From Bacillus sp. FSL K6-3431 (GTDB lineage Bacteria > Bacillota > Bacilli > Bacillales > Bacillaceae_C), in assembly GCF_038002605.1 (NCBI RefSeq), contig NZ_JBBOCT010000001.1, forward strand, positions 3,224,001 through 3,288,000: a stretch of 64,000 nt of DNA, read 5' to 3'. The position numbers and the translations under genes were made by a program. This document shows, piece by piece, positions 56,181-64,000 of the stretch; position 1 is the first letter of the stretch, and each line of letters starts with the position of its first letter. The notes under the pieces are model-generated. The model was given only the letters and a program-made list of their open reading frames with translations. It had not been told where the DNA came from and ran no database searches.

Positions 56181-56226
56181 CTCCTTATGGACTATGCGGC
56201 TCTTTTTGGTGTAAAAGAGCAAGGAG
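56181..56226 (-). promoter_or_regulatory. S6:S18-type autoregulatory mRNA leader
   Basis: On the minus strand an outer CUCCUU pairs with AAGGAG of the rpsF Shine-Dalgarno. Inside lies a hairpin GCUCUUUU / AAAAGAGC with loop ACACC, followed by a CCGC bulge. This layout, with the CCG bulge and sequestered SD, matches the known S6:S18 leader motif, by which excess S6:S18 represses translation. Confidence 0.65.
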
Positions 56227-56251
56227 CAATTTTCATTACTCACAATGAGTA

Positions 56252-56280
56252 AGTATAGCATAGTTGTCCAACATTAGCAA
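56252..56280 (-). promoter_or_regulatory. rpsF operon promoter
   Basis: On the minus strand TTGCTA, 17 bases and TATACT. A palindrome ttactca-caa-tgagtaa (56236-56252) lies directly at the predicted start region. Confidence 0.65.
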
Positions 56281-56390
56281 TATCTTTGAAGTTTTTCTAA
56301 ACTTTTATATTGATGTCTAGCAAATTTAATTAGAAAGTGGTAACTAAAACCGTATACGTATGGCTAATTATAGATAATCCTCAGCAACCA

Positions 56391-56428
56391 AAAAACCGGC
56401 TGAGAATTTTCATTCTCGCCGGATTTTT
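56391..56428 (-). terminator. Terminator after DUF378 gene
   Basis: AATCCGGCGAGAA and TTCTCAGCCGG arms followed by TTTTTTG on the minus strand. Confidence 0.85.
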
Positions 56429-56430
56429 AT

Positions 56431-56775
56431 TTAATGTAATTCTTCTTCTTCTGGGTCTTCATTTTCATATGCTTCCCTTGAAGGATTGTATAGCTTATCA
56501 AGGTCTGGCTCTTCCGCAAATTCTGTTCCGTAATTAGGCTCGGTAAAACCCCTGTGTTCTTCCCTTGCAGGAACATCAACCGTATCAGAATTAAACAGTA
56601 ATCCAATACAAATGATTCCGCTGATTCCGACTAAAGTGTAAATAAATCGAGCGAAACCAGAAGTAGTTCCTCCAAATATTGACCCGACTAAATCGAATTC
56701 AAATAATCCAATTAAACCCCAGTTAATCGCACCAATAATTACTAGAGCTAACGCAATTCGCCGCAAAACTTTCAA
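56431..56775 (-). CDS. DUF378 domain-containing membrane protein
   Basis: A 114-residue protein. The first ~65 residues form the DUF378 module, two membrane helices (RIALALVIIGAINWGLIGLF and FIYTLVGISGIICIGLLF). The remaining ~50 residues are an acidic soluble tail (DLDKLYNPSREAYENEDPEEEEL), longer than in minimal family members. I choose the TTG at 56775, nine bases after GGGG, because family proteins begin M-K-x-L-x-RIAL. The function is unknown. It is a single gene between the ribosomal operon and the thiolase remnant. Confidence 0.78.
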   Translation of the reverse strand: MKVLRRIALALVIIGAINWGLIGLFEFDLVGSIFGGTTSGFARFIYTLVGISGIICIGLLFNSDTVDVPAREEHRGFTEPNYGTEFAEEPDLDKLYNPSREAYENEDPEEEELH

Positions 56776-56913
56776 GCAGCACACCCCTTTCTTCTAATCC
56801 AAATCAAAAGCATGACTTACTAATGATTCGTTCTATTTTTTGAAGAAAGCGAATGTTTATGACATGTAAATGTTTCCATTTGTGTTTTATTTAGACGATA
56901 GTAGTTTATTTCT

Positions 56914-58049
56914 TTAGTCTATTCGCTCAACAATCGTGGCGTTTGCCATACCAAAGCCTTCACAAATAGTCTGTAAACCCCAGCGTTTACCAGTTCGCTC
57001 CAATTCATGTAAGAGTGTTGTATTAGCCGTGCTCCGCTCGCACCTAGCGGATGTCCTAATGCTATTGCACCACCGTTTACATTTAATTTTTTAGGATCCA
57101 CTCCAGTTTCTTTCAGCCAGAATAGCGGAACAGAAGCGAATGCTTCATTCACTTCGAATAAGTCAATATCAGAAAGCTCCATACCTGCCTTTTGAAGCAC
57201 CTTTTCGGTCGCAGGTACCGGCCCAGTAAGCATGAATGTAGGATCCGACCCAATAACAGATCGGGCAACAATTCGAAAGCGTGGCTTTAAATTAAGTTCT
57301 TCAGCCTTCTCTTTTGACATTAGCAAAATGGCTGAAGCACCGTCACTAATTTGACTGGCATTACCTGCCGTTACTTTTCCACCGGTTAAAAAAGGCGGTT
57401 CCAATCCGGAAAGTATTTCCATTGATGTATTTTCACGCGGTCCTTCATCCCTGTTAATAGTGACTTCTCCAACAGAAATTGGCATCATTTCCCGATCAAA
57501 TCTACCTTCATTTATGGCCACGATCGCCTTATGATGGCTTTGTAAAGAAAATCGATCTAACTCTACCCTTGTGAATCCCCATTGTTCGGCAATTTTTTCT
57601 GCTGATAAACCTTGATTGATTATTTTATATTTGTCAGTCAAAAGTCTGCTATGCTTCGTACCTTGTAAGTTTGAAAACATCGGCACCCGCGACATATTCT
57701 CTACTCCGCAAGCGATCACCACATCCATATCACCACTTAATATTGCTTGAGCACCAAAATGAATCGCTTGTTGACTCGATCCACACTGTCTATCAAGGGT
57801 AACGCCCGGTACTTGTACTGGAAATCCAGCAATAAGACTTGCAATTCGAGCAATATCTCCAGCTTGCTCGCCTATTTGCGTCACACAACCAGCAATCACA
57901 TCTTCTATGAGTGCCGCTTCCATATTTGCCCTGATTAAAAGTTCTTTTAATACCAATGCAAGTAGTTCATCTGATCGAATGCCACACAATACCCCATTTT
58001 TTCTACCAATCGGTGTTCTCACAGCTTCGATAATAACTACTTCTTTCAT
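56914..58049 (-). pseudogene. Acetyl-CoA acetyltransferase (thiolase) with C-terminal frameshift
   Basis: A type II thiolase whose first ~340 residues are normal, including the acyl-accepting Cys in LDRQCGSSQQA (~88) and the His in ALGHPLGASGAR (~340). At about 57020-57026 one base appears to be missing. The frame then reads LIQHSYMNWSEL to a stop at 56919, whereas the next frame gives the expected TTLLHELERTGKRWGLQTI, then CEGFGMANATIVERID and a TAA at 56914. The second catalytic Cys (CEGFGMAN) is thus lost. This is either a fresh mutation or a sequencing error; otherwise the gene is intact. Confidence 0.85.
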
Positions 58050-58157
58050 AAGGTTCCCCTTTCCTATCTTTCACTTTGTTTGAATCTTAGTCTGATGTAT
58101 ACTTCTCCTTCCACACTCTTTTTCCCTTCTACATCTTTTTCAAAAAAAGTAGCAACG

Positions 58158-58184
58158 CAAAAAAAAGACACCTTATAAGGCGCC
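58158..58184 (-). terminator. ychF terminator
   Basis: GGCGCC-UUAUAA-GGUGUC (with two G-U pairs) followed by eight T on the minus strand; it begins at the base next to the ychF stop. Confidence 0.75.
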
Positions 58185-59285
58185 TTATACGTTAAAACGA
58201 AAGTGTATAACATCTCCATCTTTTACAAGGTATTCTTTTCCTTCTAGTCTTACTTTTCCAGCTTCACGTGCAGCCGCCATTGATCCACCTGTAAGTAAAT
58301 CATCATAAGAAACAGTTTCTGCACGGATAAATCCTTTTTCAAAATCGGTATGAATGATACCTGCACATTGCGGTGCCTTCATTCCTTGGATGAACGTCCA
58401 TGCGCGTACTTCTTGAACACCGGCTGTAAAGTAAGTAGCTAGTCCCAAGAGGTCATATGTTGCGCGAATAAGGAGATCGAGTCCAGATTCTTCAATACCA
58501 AGTTCTTCAAGAAACATTGTTTTTTCGTCATCGTCTAATTCAGCAATCTCTTCTTCAATTTTTGCACATACCACGATTACTTCTGCATTATCTTCCTGTG
58601 CAAACTTGCGTACCTTTTGCACATATTCATTAGTGGAAGGGTCTGCAATATCATCGTCGCTTACGTTTGCCGCGTACAAGACAGGTTTGCTAGTTAGAAG
58701 GTGTAGACCTTTAACAAGCTTCATTTGATCTTCTGTAAATTCTAATGTACGTGCTGGTTGATCCGCTTCAAGAGCAGTTCTTATTTTATCTAATATTTCA
58801 AATTCGTACATCGCTTCTTTATCTTTTTGCCTAGCCATTTTCTCTACCCGAACGATGCGTTTCTCGACAGATTCTAGGTCAGCAAGAATAAGTTCAAGAT
58901 TGATTGTATCAATATCATCAAGAGGATCTACTTTTCCTGATACATGTGTGATATTTCCATCATCAAAACAACGAACAACGTGACAAATAGCATCAACTTG
59001 GCGTATATGAGATAAAAACTTATTGCCAAGTCCTTCCCCTTTGCTAGCACCTTTTACAATTCCAGCAATATCTGTAAATTCAAAGGCCGTCGGCACTGTT
59101 TTCTTTGGTTTAACGAGCTCTGTTAGTTTTTGCAGTCTATAGTCTGGGACTTCCACAATCCCCACATTTGGATCAATCGTACAGAATGGATAGTTAGCAG
59201 CCTCTGCGCCTGCTTTCGTAATAGCATTAAATAATGTTGATTTACCAACGTTCGGCAAACCAACAATGCCTGCTGTAAGTGCCAT
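58185..59285 (-). CDS. ychF: Redox-regulated ATPase YchF (Obg family)
   Basis: A 366-residue OLA1/YchF ATPase of the Obg-related P-loop family, ribosome-associated and involved in stress responses. G1 reads [13 protein letters not shown] near residue 9, the switch region [20 protein letters not shown] near 70, the unusual NVSD-type G4 explains ATP rather than GTP preference, and a TGS domain closes the protein ([21 protein letters not shown]...). The ATG at 59285 after GGAGTGAG gives the standard length. Confidence 0.97.
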   Translation of the reverse strand: MALTAGIVGLPNVGKSTLFNAITKAGAEAANYPFCTIDPNVGIVEVPDYRLQKLTELVKPKKTVPTAFEFTDIAGIVKGASKGEGLGNKFLSHIRQVDAICHVVRCFDDGNITHVSGKVDPLDDIDTINLELILADLESVEKRIVRVEKMARQKDKEAMYEFEILDKIRTALEADQPARTLEFTEDQMKLVKGLHLLTSKPVLYAANVSDDDIADPSTNEYVQKVRKFAQEDNAEVIVVCAKIEEEIAELDDDEKTMFLEELGIEESGLDLLIRATYDLLGLATYFTAGVQEVRAWTFIQGMKAPQCAGIIHTDFEKGFIRAETVSYDDLLTGGSMAAAREAGKVRLEGKEYLVKDGDVIHFRFNV

Positions 59286-59362
59286 ATCGCTCACTCCTCT
59301 TCCTTGGAATAGGACCTAATGTCCTTCCCCTATATACCTTTCATCATTATAGTGAGTCAATC

Positions 59363-59384
59363 AGAAAAGCGCAAGCGCCTTGGT
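59363..59384. repeat. Short dispersed palindromic repeat
   Basis: gaaaagcgcaagcgccttgg is a short block I know as frequently repeated in Bacillaceae intergenic DNA; it resembles the ends of the larger repeats at 40.0 and 52.5 kb. Confidence 0.4.
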
Positions 59385-59437
59385 TAACACAGATTAGCAC
59401 AAATATAGGATGCTTGACTTTATGGATGAAGGTATAT

Positions 59438-59539
59438 ATGAACACCAATCCGGATTACGACATCCTATGGCAACGACTGTATGATTTGTATCCTGTAGAA
59501 CTCGAGATTATTCTTCGTGCCTTTGTAAAATCTTCTTAA
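59438..59539 (+). CDS. Possible 33-residue protein
   Basis: An ATG with AAGGTATAT ahead opens 33 codons (MNTNPDYDILWQRLYDLYPV, ending RAFVKSS). It overlaps the 3' end of yyzM on the other strand. Composition looks protein-like, but the size prevents a firm call and no family is recognised. Confidence 0.25.
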   Translation: MNTNPDYDILWQRLYDLYPVELEIILRAFVKSS

Positions 59540-59705
59540 TTTTTCTAGAAAAGTCTTTGCGTGGTAACAAAACACTATGGTTACAGCCTTCACATTTTAT
59601 CCGAATATCCATGCCCATTCTAATAATTTCCCAACGGTTTGTGCCACATGGATGAGCCTTTTTCATTTCAACAACATCATGAAGATTGAATTCCTTTTTT
59701 TCCAA
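59508..59705 (-). CDS. yyzM: DUF951 family protein YyzM
   Basis: A 65-residue small basic protein of the DUF951 family. The signature HDVVEMKKAHPCGTNRWEIIRMGMDIRIKCEGC contains three Cys and could bind nucleic acid or metal. It begins with TTG after GGGGGAATAGG, three bases after the mechanosensitive channel stop, so both are one transcript leading to ychF. The same neighbourhood is found in B. subtilis. Confidence 0.88.
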   Translation of the reverse strand: MEKKEFNLHDVVEMKKAHPCGTNRWEIIRMGMDIRIKCEGCNHSVLLPRKDFSRKIKKILQRHEE

Positions 59706-59708
59706 TTC

Positions 59709-60563
59709 CTATTCCCCCTGATGACTTTCCGTATTTTTTATTTCTGGAAGCTGTGAATCAAGCTCTAATTTTAACTCTCTGCGAATTTGACGAGCTATAT
59801 ACCAATGTTTTAACGGAATTGTTTCCGCTGTAATACGAAAGACTACTTCATCACCATTAAATCGTTCAATACCTAATAGCTCTGGAGTATCAATAATCTC
59901 TGCATATTTCTTCGGTAACCCCGATAAAAGTAGTTCAATGACACCTTCTACTTTATGTAAATCACCTTCGTAATTAATAGAAAAGTCTACTACTGCAATG
60001 CTATTATATATTGAAAAATTCGTTACCTCAGTAATACTTCCATTAGGAACAATATACAATTCCCCAGTCCAATTAAGAACCTTCGTTGTACGTAGTCCAA
60101 TCTCCTGCACTTTTCCCGCAAATGAGTTTATTTTCACCTCATCACCAACGGAAAACTGATCTTCGAAAATAATAAAAAAGCCTGCAATAACATCCTTAAC
60201 AAGGTTTTGTGCTCCAAAACCAACAGCCACACCTAAAATACCCGCACCTGCAAGTATCCCTTTAATATCAATCTCTAGCGTTGAAAGAATTGTAACAAAA
60301 GCAATAAAATAAATAGAATAAGTTAGGATATTTTGTAGTAATTTCACGAGGGTATTTTCTCGTCTTTCAGATATTCTTAACCGTGATTTTGATTTAATGT
60401 TTAACAAATTACCAATTGCAGCTTTTCCAACTCTTACAATCAATGTCGCTATAATAATAATGAGAATAATTTTTAAACCAGTTATACCAAATTTAATCCA
60501 TAAATCTTGATCAAATATTTTTTCTTCAATAGATGAAAAAGTTTTCCCAATATTTTCCTTCAT
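59709..60563 (-). CDS. Small-conductance mechanosensitive channel (MscS family)
   Basis: A 284-residue MscS channel releasing solutes upon hypo-osmotic shock. Three N-terminal helices are visible: FGITGLKIILIIIIATLIV (~20-40), ILTYSIYFIAFVTILSTL (~75-95) and the pore-lining AGAGILGVAVGFGAQNLVKDVIAGFFI (~105-135), rich in Gly and Ala as in MscS TM3. The cytoplasmic beta domain follows (GDEVKINSFAGKVQEIGLRTT). The ATG is preceded by AGGTG. It is the first gene of the mscS-yyzM pair and divergent from yyaC. Confidence 0.9.
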   Translation of the reverse strand: MKENIGKTFSSIEEKIFDQDLWIKFGITGLKIILIIIIATLIVRVGKAAIGNLLNIKSKSRLRISERRENTLVKLLQNILTYSIYFIAFVTILSTLEIDIKGILAGAGILGVAVGFGAQNLVKDVIAGFFIIFEDQFSVGDEVKINSFAGKVQEIGLRTTKVLNWTGELYIVPNGSITEVTNFSIYNSIAVVDFSINYEGDLHKVEGVIELLLSGLPKKYAEIIDTPELLGIERFNGDEVVFRITAETIPLKHWYIARQIRRELKLELDSQLPEIKNTESHQGE

Positions 60564-60671
60564 TAATGCTGCACCTACCCTTTACACTCGTTCAAAAGAA
60601 CATAATGTGTATCTATTTTAACAACTTTCATATGAATTGCATAGATTGACGTCTAATTTCTTCTTTACCGT

Positions 60672-60701
60672 GTATAGAATAGAAATTTTCTCCGTATACT
60701 A
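60672..60701 (+). promoter_or_regulatory. Sporulation (sigma-F/G type) promoter candidate of yyaC
   Basis: GTATA, 18 bases and TATACTA fit the forespore sigma-G consensus (GHATR-N18-CATNMTA) with one mismatch, about 130 bases before yyaC. YyaC is forespore-expressed in B. subtilis. Confidence 0.45.
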
Positions 60702-60830
60702 TCTTATATAAATAAATCGTATATCCTTAGTTAAAGAAAAACCACATCTGTAGCACTAGTCTCCCCCTACTAATGAAGCTGGGATACTGTTCCAATAGTA
60801 GAGAATTAAGTAAAGAAAGGGGTGAAATAG

Positions 60831-61454
60831 ATGAAGCCACATCCTCTTTTAAGTAAAAATAACCAAAATGAATTTAGGGTAAAATTTGATGATCACGCAT
60901 CAGATAAGTTAATTTCTAAACGCCTCATTGAGCTTCTTCCTCCAAGTAAATACCGAACAGTGGTTATCGTTTGTATTGGAACTGATCGATCAACAGGTGA
61001 TTCGCTTGGCCCATTGGTTGGGACATTTCTTCAGGAAACAGGACTACGACGATTTCAATTATATGGAACTTTAGATGACCCGGTTCATGCTGTAAATCTA
61101 GATGAAAAATTACAACTTATTCATCATACTCATTTCCGCCCCTTTATTATTGGAATTGACGCTTGTCTCGGGAAATTAAGTAATATCGGTTCAATAAAAC
61201 TTGGTATTGGCCCCGTCAAACCCGGCGCTGCAGTGAATAAAGAGCTTTCTCCGGTAGGAGACATTCATATTACAGGTGTAGTAAATGTCGGCGGGTATAT
61301 GGAATTATTAGTTCTTCAAAATACGAGATTAAATCTAGTAATGAAAATGGCAAAGCAAATGGCAAATGCTATCATCAAAGCTGATAAAGAATATTACGAT
61401 AAAATGTCATTTTTACAGTTAGAATGGGATATAGATCAAGAATCATCTATTTAA
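60831..61454 (+). CDS. yyaC: Spore protease YyaC (GPR-related)
   Basis: A 207-residue member of the YyaC/GPR-like family associated with spores. The conserved core is VIVCIGTDRSTGDSLGPLVG near residues 45-65 and IGIDACLGKLSNIGSI near 105, with GPVKPGAAVNKELSPVGD after it. GPR itself degrades small acid-soluble proteins at germination; YyaC's exact substrate is uncertain. The ATG follows AAAGGGG. It is convergently arranged with spo0J (with two short units between) as in B. subtilis. Confidence 0.92.
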   Translation: MKPHPLLSKNNQNEFRVKFDDHASDKLISKRLIELLPPSKYRTVVIVCIGTDRSTGDSLGPLVGTFLQETGLRRFQLYGTLDDPVHAVNLDEKLQLIHHTHFRPFIIGIDACLGKLSNIGSIKLGIGPVKPGAAVNKELSPVGDIHITGVVNVGGYMELLVLQNTRLNLVMKMAKQMANAIIKADKEYYDKMSFLQLEWDIDQESSI

Positions 61455-61460
61455 TAAAAA

Positions 61461-61512
61461 AATAAACTTAGAAGGTATATCCCAATTGGAATTGCTCTTC
61501 TGAGTTTATTTT
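61461..61512 (+). terminator. yyaC terminator
   Basis: aataaacttagaag and cttctgagtttatt arms with a T-rich end, six bases after the stop. Confidence 0.8.
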
Positions 61513-61594
61513 GCGTTTATCATATCACCTTGTCTTTTAATTGTGTATAATAAATTAATAACTGACTATTTCGCCAATAGGAAAGGAGTTTAAT

Positions 61595-62179
61595 ATGAAC
61601 GTTATATTACAATACAATGGCATTATTTTACTGAATAGTTATTTACAGCGCTTATTTGTTTTTGAAAAAATAAATTCTATGTTAGAAAATTCGAATGAAC
61701 ATATTCAAATAAATACAATTTCCCCTTTACTTGACACGATTGAAGAAATAGGAAATGAATTTAACCGAACAAAGCAGTTATCACAAGAAGATAAAGAAAA
61801 AGCACACTTAATAATAGGTGAAACACGCAAATTAATGAAAACATACTTACATAATATATCTACTTATACAAATTTTGAAGAAAAAATTGCTATCGCAGCA
61901 TCTACTATCTATGGTGAAGAGCATATTAACAATGGGGTAATTAAATTAGGTGAGTTATTTAATTCAGAGATCCTAGATCGATATATGCAACAGAAGCCAT
62001 ACCACCAAAAACGCGTCGCATTAATTAATCATATTGTACACAAAAAGGTAATTGATAATTTACTAACAGATGATGAAATGATACAAATAGAAAAATGGTA
62101 TGATGACGTAATCCAAAACAAAAATGGAATAGAGTCTGACTTAGATACAATCAATCGATTTATTGACGGTAAAGAATAA
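61595..62179 (+). CDS. Hypothetical helical protein
   Basis: A 194-residue protein I do not recognise. It looks almost fully alpha-helical and acidic, with an initial hydrophobic stretch (VILQYNGIILLNSYLQRLFVF), no cysteines and no obvious catalytic motif. A perfect GAAAGGAG precedes the ATG, and a terminator follows, so it is a real monocistronic gene. Position between yyaC and spo0J might hint at sporulation or segregation, but nothing in the sequence shows it. Confidence 0.7.
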   Translation: MNVILQYNGIILLNSYLQRLFVFEKINSMLENSNEHIQINTISPLLDTIEEIGNEFNRTKQLSQEDKEKAHLIIGETRKLMKTYLHNISTYTNFEEKIAIAASTIYGEEHINNGVIKLGELFNSEILDRYMQQKPYHQKRVALINHIVHKKVIDNLLTDDEMIQIEKWYDDVIQNKNGIESDLDTINRFIDGKE

Positions 62180-62194
62180 AGAAAGAAATAACTA

Positions 62195-62239
62195 AAAGCC
62201 CAGAAGAAACGCTAAGACATAGCATTTTTTCCGGGCTTA
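62195..62239. terminator. Bidirectional terminator
   Basis: aagcccag and ccgggctt arms with internal A/T complementarity lie between the hypothetical gene and the DUF554 stub and can serve both. Confidence 0.7.
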
Positions 62240-62338
62240 TGTTGCTTTCATTTTATCCGGAATCCGGTGTAGGAACTTTCCAAAAATTGTTCCTAATATA
62301 ATACATATTCCATTCATCAACGTACCTAAAAGCACCAT
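62237..62338 (-). pseudogene. N-terminal stub of a DUF554 membrane protein
   Basis: An AGGTG-led ATG opens 33 codons, MVLLGTLMNGICIILGTIFG then KFLHRIPDKMKAT, ending in TAA. This is the start of a DUF554 (YdfK/YqgA-like) protein, normally ~230 residues, whose N-terminus reads M-x-L-x-GT-x-x-NG and continues KESVMKGIGL. Only the first membrane helix remains. The downstream terminator suggests it is still transcribed. It is a deletion remnant or, less likely, a genuine micro-membrane protein. Confidence 0.6.
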
Positions 62339-62469
62339 AATTTCACCTATTACGGCAAATCCCTTCAATTAAAGAGAAGGAGTAACGACTAGGAGCGCCA
62401 CGGGTCTTGGCAAAATCGTTGTACTCGCATCATAAAGGCCACACACTTTAGGAGAAGGCGGAAATTATA

Positions 62470-63309
62470 TCACTCAAGAATTTCTAAAATCCTAGCGAGA
62501 TCCTCTTTCGTTAAGAACTCTATTTCTATTTTCCCTTTTCGTTTTGATTGCTTAATCGTAACTGTAGTACCAAACTTTTCCCGCAAACTATTCTCATAAC
62601 CTTCTATAAATACATCTTTTTTAGGAATAGGCTCTTTTGTTTCACGTGGAACATTTTCATTCATTTCTTGTACTAGCTTCTCTAGCTGACGAACATTCAA
62701 GCCTTCTTTTACGATTTTTTCAGCAATAGATGTTATCTTTTCTTTTCTTTTCAGCCCTAGTAATGTACGTCCATGTCCCATTGAAAGCTTTCCATCAGTT
62801 ATAAATAGTTGAATATGCTCAGGTAGTGATAACAGTCGAACGTGATTGGCGATATGCGGACGGCTTTTACCTAATCTTTTTGCTAGTTCTTCCTGTGTTA
62901 TATGTAGCTTATCCAATAAAGTTTGATAGGCAGTAGCTTCCTCAATAGGGGTCAAGTCTTCCCTTTGTAGATTTTCTAACACTGCGAGTTCCATCATTTG
63001 ACGATCATTCAATTCACGAACAACTGCAGGAATTGTTTCTAGTTTTGCTGCTTTAGCTGCACGAAATCGTCGCTCTCCCACAACAATTTCATAGCCTTTA
63101 ATATTTTTTCTAATAATAATTGGCTGTAAAATCCCATGTTCTAAAATGGAGTTTTTCAATTCCTCAATCGCTTCCACCTCAAAGACCTTTCTAGGTTGGT
63201 AAGGATTAGGTTTAATTTCTTGTAAGTCTATTTCTCGTACCGCTTCTTCTTTATTAATATCCATATTTGCAAATAAAGCATTAATCCCTTTTCCGAGACC
63301 TTTAGCCAT
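62470..63309 (-). CDS. spo0J: Chromosome partitioning protein Spo0J (ParB)
   Basis: A 279-residue ParB CTPase that loads on parS, recruits SMC and regulates Soj. It has the N-terminal Soj-interacting MAKGLGKGINALF, the CTP-binding ENLQREDLTPIEEA and GERRFRAAK segments (about residues 70-115), the helix-turn-helix TQEELAKRLGKSRPHIANHVRLL near 140, and a C-terminal dimer domain. The ATG at 63309 after AAAGGAAG overlaps the soj stop by eight bases. A parS site lies within the gene at 62638-62653. Confidence 0.97.
   Translation of the reverse strand: MAKGLGKGINALFANMDINKEEAVREIDLQEIKPNPYQPRKVFEVEAIEELKNSILEHGILQPIIIRKNIKGYEIVVGERRFRAAKAAKLETIPAVVRELNDRQMMELAVLENLQREDLTPIEEATAYQTLLDKLHITQEELAKRLGKSRPHIANHVRLLSLPEHIQLFITDGKLSMGHGRTLLGLKRKEKITSIAEKIVKEGLNVRQLEKLVQEMNENVPRETKEPIPKKDVFIEGYENSLREKFGTTVTIKQSKRKGKIEIEFLTKEDLARILEILE
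62638..62653. other. parS site inside spo0J
   Basis: tgtttcacgtggaaca is the exact reverse complement of the canonical B. subtilis parS TGTTCCACGTGAAACA, at the same genetic location as in B. subtilis. Confidence 0.95.
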
Positions 63310-64000
63310 GTTCAGCCACTTCCTTTGCAAGTTCTAAATAAACTTCCGCACCTCTAGACTTTGGATCATAAACAATAACCGGCTCGCCATGACTTGGCGC
63401 CTCACTAAGCCGAATATTACGGGGTATTATTGTTTTAAATACTTTATTTTGAAAGTATTTTTTCACTTCCTGGATGACTTGAAGTCCCAAATTTGTTCGA
63501 GCATCGAGCATCGTTAATAAAACGCCTTCAATCATCAATTCATTATTTAAGTGTTTTTGTACTAAACGTACTGTATTTAAAAGCTGGCTTAATCCCTCTA
63601 GTGCATAATACTCACATTGAACTGGAATTAGTACAGAATCAGATGCAGTTAACGAATTGAGAGTGAGCAGGCCCAACGATGGAGGACAATCAATTAATAT
63701 ATAGTCATATTCATCTTTTACCTGATCCACGGCACGTTTTAATCGAACTTCTCTTGATATTGTAGGAACCAATTCAATTTCAGCGCCCGCAAGCTGAATA
63801 GTTGCCGGAACAATGGAGAAGTTTTCTAATTTAGTTGCTATTATTACATCTTTGATATCCACATCATCTACGAGTACATCGTAAATACATTGGTGGACAT
63901 CACCTTTATCAACCCCAGCTCCGCTTGTTGCGTTTCCCTGAGGATCAATATCAATCAGGAGTACTTTCTTCCCAATATATGCTAAACAGGCCCCCAAATT
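63302..64000 (-). CDS. soj: Chromosome partitioning ATPase Soj (ParA), partial
   Basis: About 232 C-terminal residues of a ParA/MinD-type ATPase; the frame is open at the window end, so the Walker A N-terminus (about 20 residues) is missing. Visible are NLGACLAYIGKKVLLIDIDPQGNATSG, the Walker B-like YDYILIDCPPSLGLLTLN and the C-terminal RNIRLSEAPSHGEPVIVYD. Soj controls DnaA activity and, with Spo0J, origin segregation and sporulation entry. It forms an operon with spo0J. Confidence 0.96.
   Translation of the reverse strand, partial: NLGACLAYIGKKVLLIDIDPQGNATSGAGVDKGDVHQCIYDVLVDDVDIKDVIIATKLENFSIVPATIQLAGAEIELVPTISREVRLKRAVDQVKDEYDYILIDCPPSLGLLTLNSLTASDSVLIPVQCEYYALEGLSQLLNTVRLVQKHLNNELMIEGVLLTMLDARTNLGLQVIQEVKKYFQNKVFKTIIPRNIRLSEAPSHGEPVIVYDPKSRGAEVYLELAKEVAEHG

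Overview
This window looks like the replication-origin-proximal left arm of a low-GC Firmicute in the family Bacillaceae. It carries the conserved blocks soj-spo0J-yyaC, yyzM-ychF, rpsF-ssb-rpsR, yybS-gdpP-rplI-dnaC and walRK-yycHI-walJ-htrA-rlmH in the order and strand known from Bacillus subtilis. Three 16-bp parS palindromes (in spo0J, in walK and just upstream of ssb) and a DnaA-box cluster beside rlmH/htrA support this. Spo0J/Soj, YyaC and a sporulation-type promoter indicate a spore former. The genus is not certain; interspersed repeats remind me of the Oceanobacillus/Virgibacillus group.

Layout. 0-8 kb: the 3' end of an F420-glutamate-ligase-like gene, a flavin monooxygenase, a 698-codon methyltransferase with an unrecognised N-terminal part, SelO, a MATE exporter and a wrecked aldo/keto reductase. 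8-15 kb: accessory DNA with a CD3324-type regulator, a MarR regulator, and an apparent operon of three short-chain dehydrogenases plus an MFS carrier, then a uracil-DNA-glycosylase-like gene broken by a single stop codon. 15-20 kb: peroxide defence (ahpC-ahpF behind a PerR-box-like site; a large catalase). 20.6-25.6 kb: a purine nucleoside salvage island (NupC, two nucleoside hydrolases, a lipoprotein nucleosidase) with a guanine-type purine riboswitch, a terminator and PurR-box-like repeats. 25.6-35.3 kb: rlmH, a CxxH/CxxC protein, htrA, the wal operon and an M23 peptidase. 35.3-47 kb: a decayed purA fragment at the place where purA normally lies, then HelD, an M20 hydrolase with a YfcC carrier, DinB, and a quinone/electrophile detoxification block resembling the mhq system. 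47-64 kb: the replication, ribosomal and chromosome-segregation core, into which a chemoreceptor, repeats, a DUF378 protein and a frameshifted thiolase have been inserted.

How the parts work together. The nucleoside island appears doubly controlled, by PurR-like repression of initiation and a guanine-sensing terminator. Its outer-surface nucleosidase, NupC permease and cytoplasmic hydrolases form a plausible uptake and cleavage route. The lipoprotein has Asn where this family normally has its catalytic Asp. The wal block senses and remodels the cell wall. GdpP degrades c-di-AMP. An mhqR-like repressor gene, with its own promoter and palindrome, leads the dioxygenase, flavin reductase, esterase and WrbA genes. 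Gene decay is frequent in the accessory parts: aldo/keto reductase, glycosylase, purA, thiolase and a DUF554 stub are all broken.
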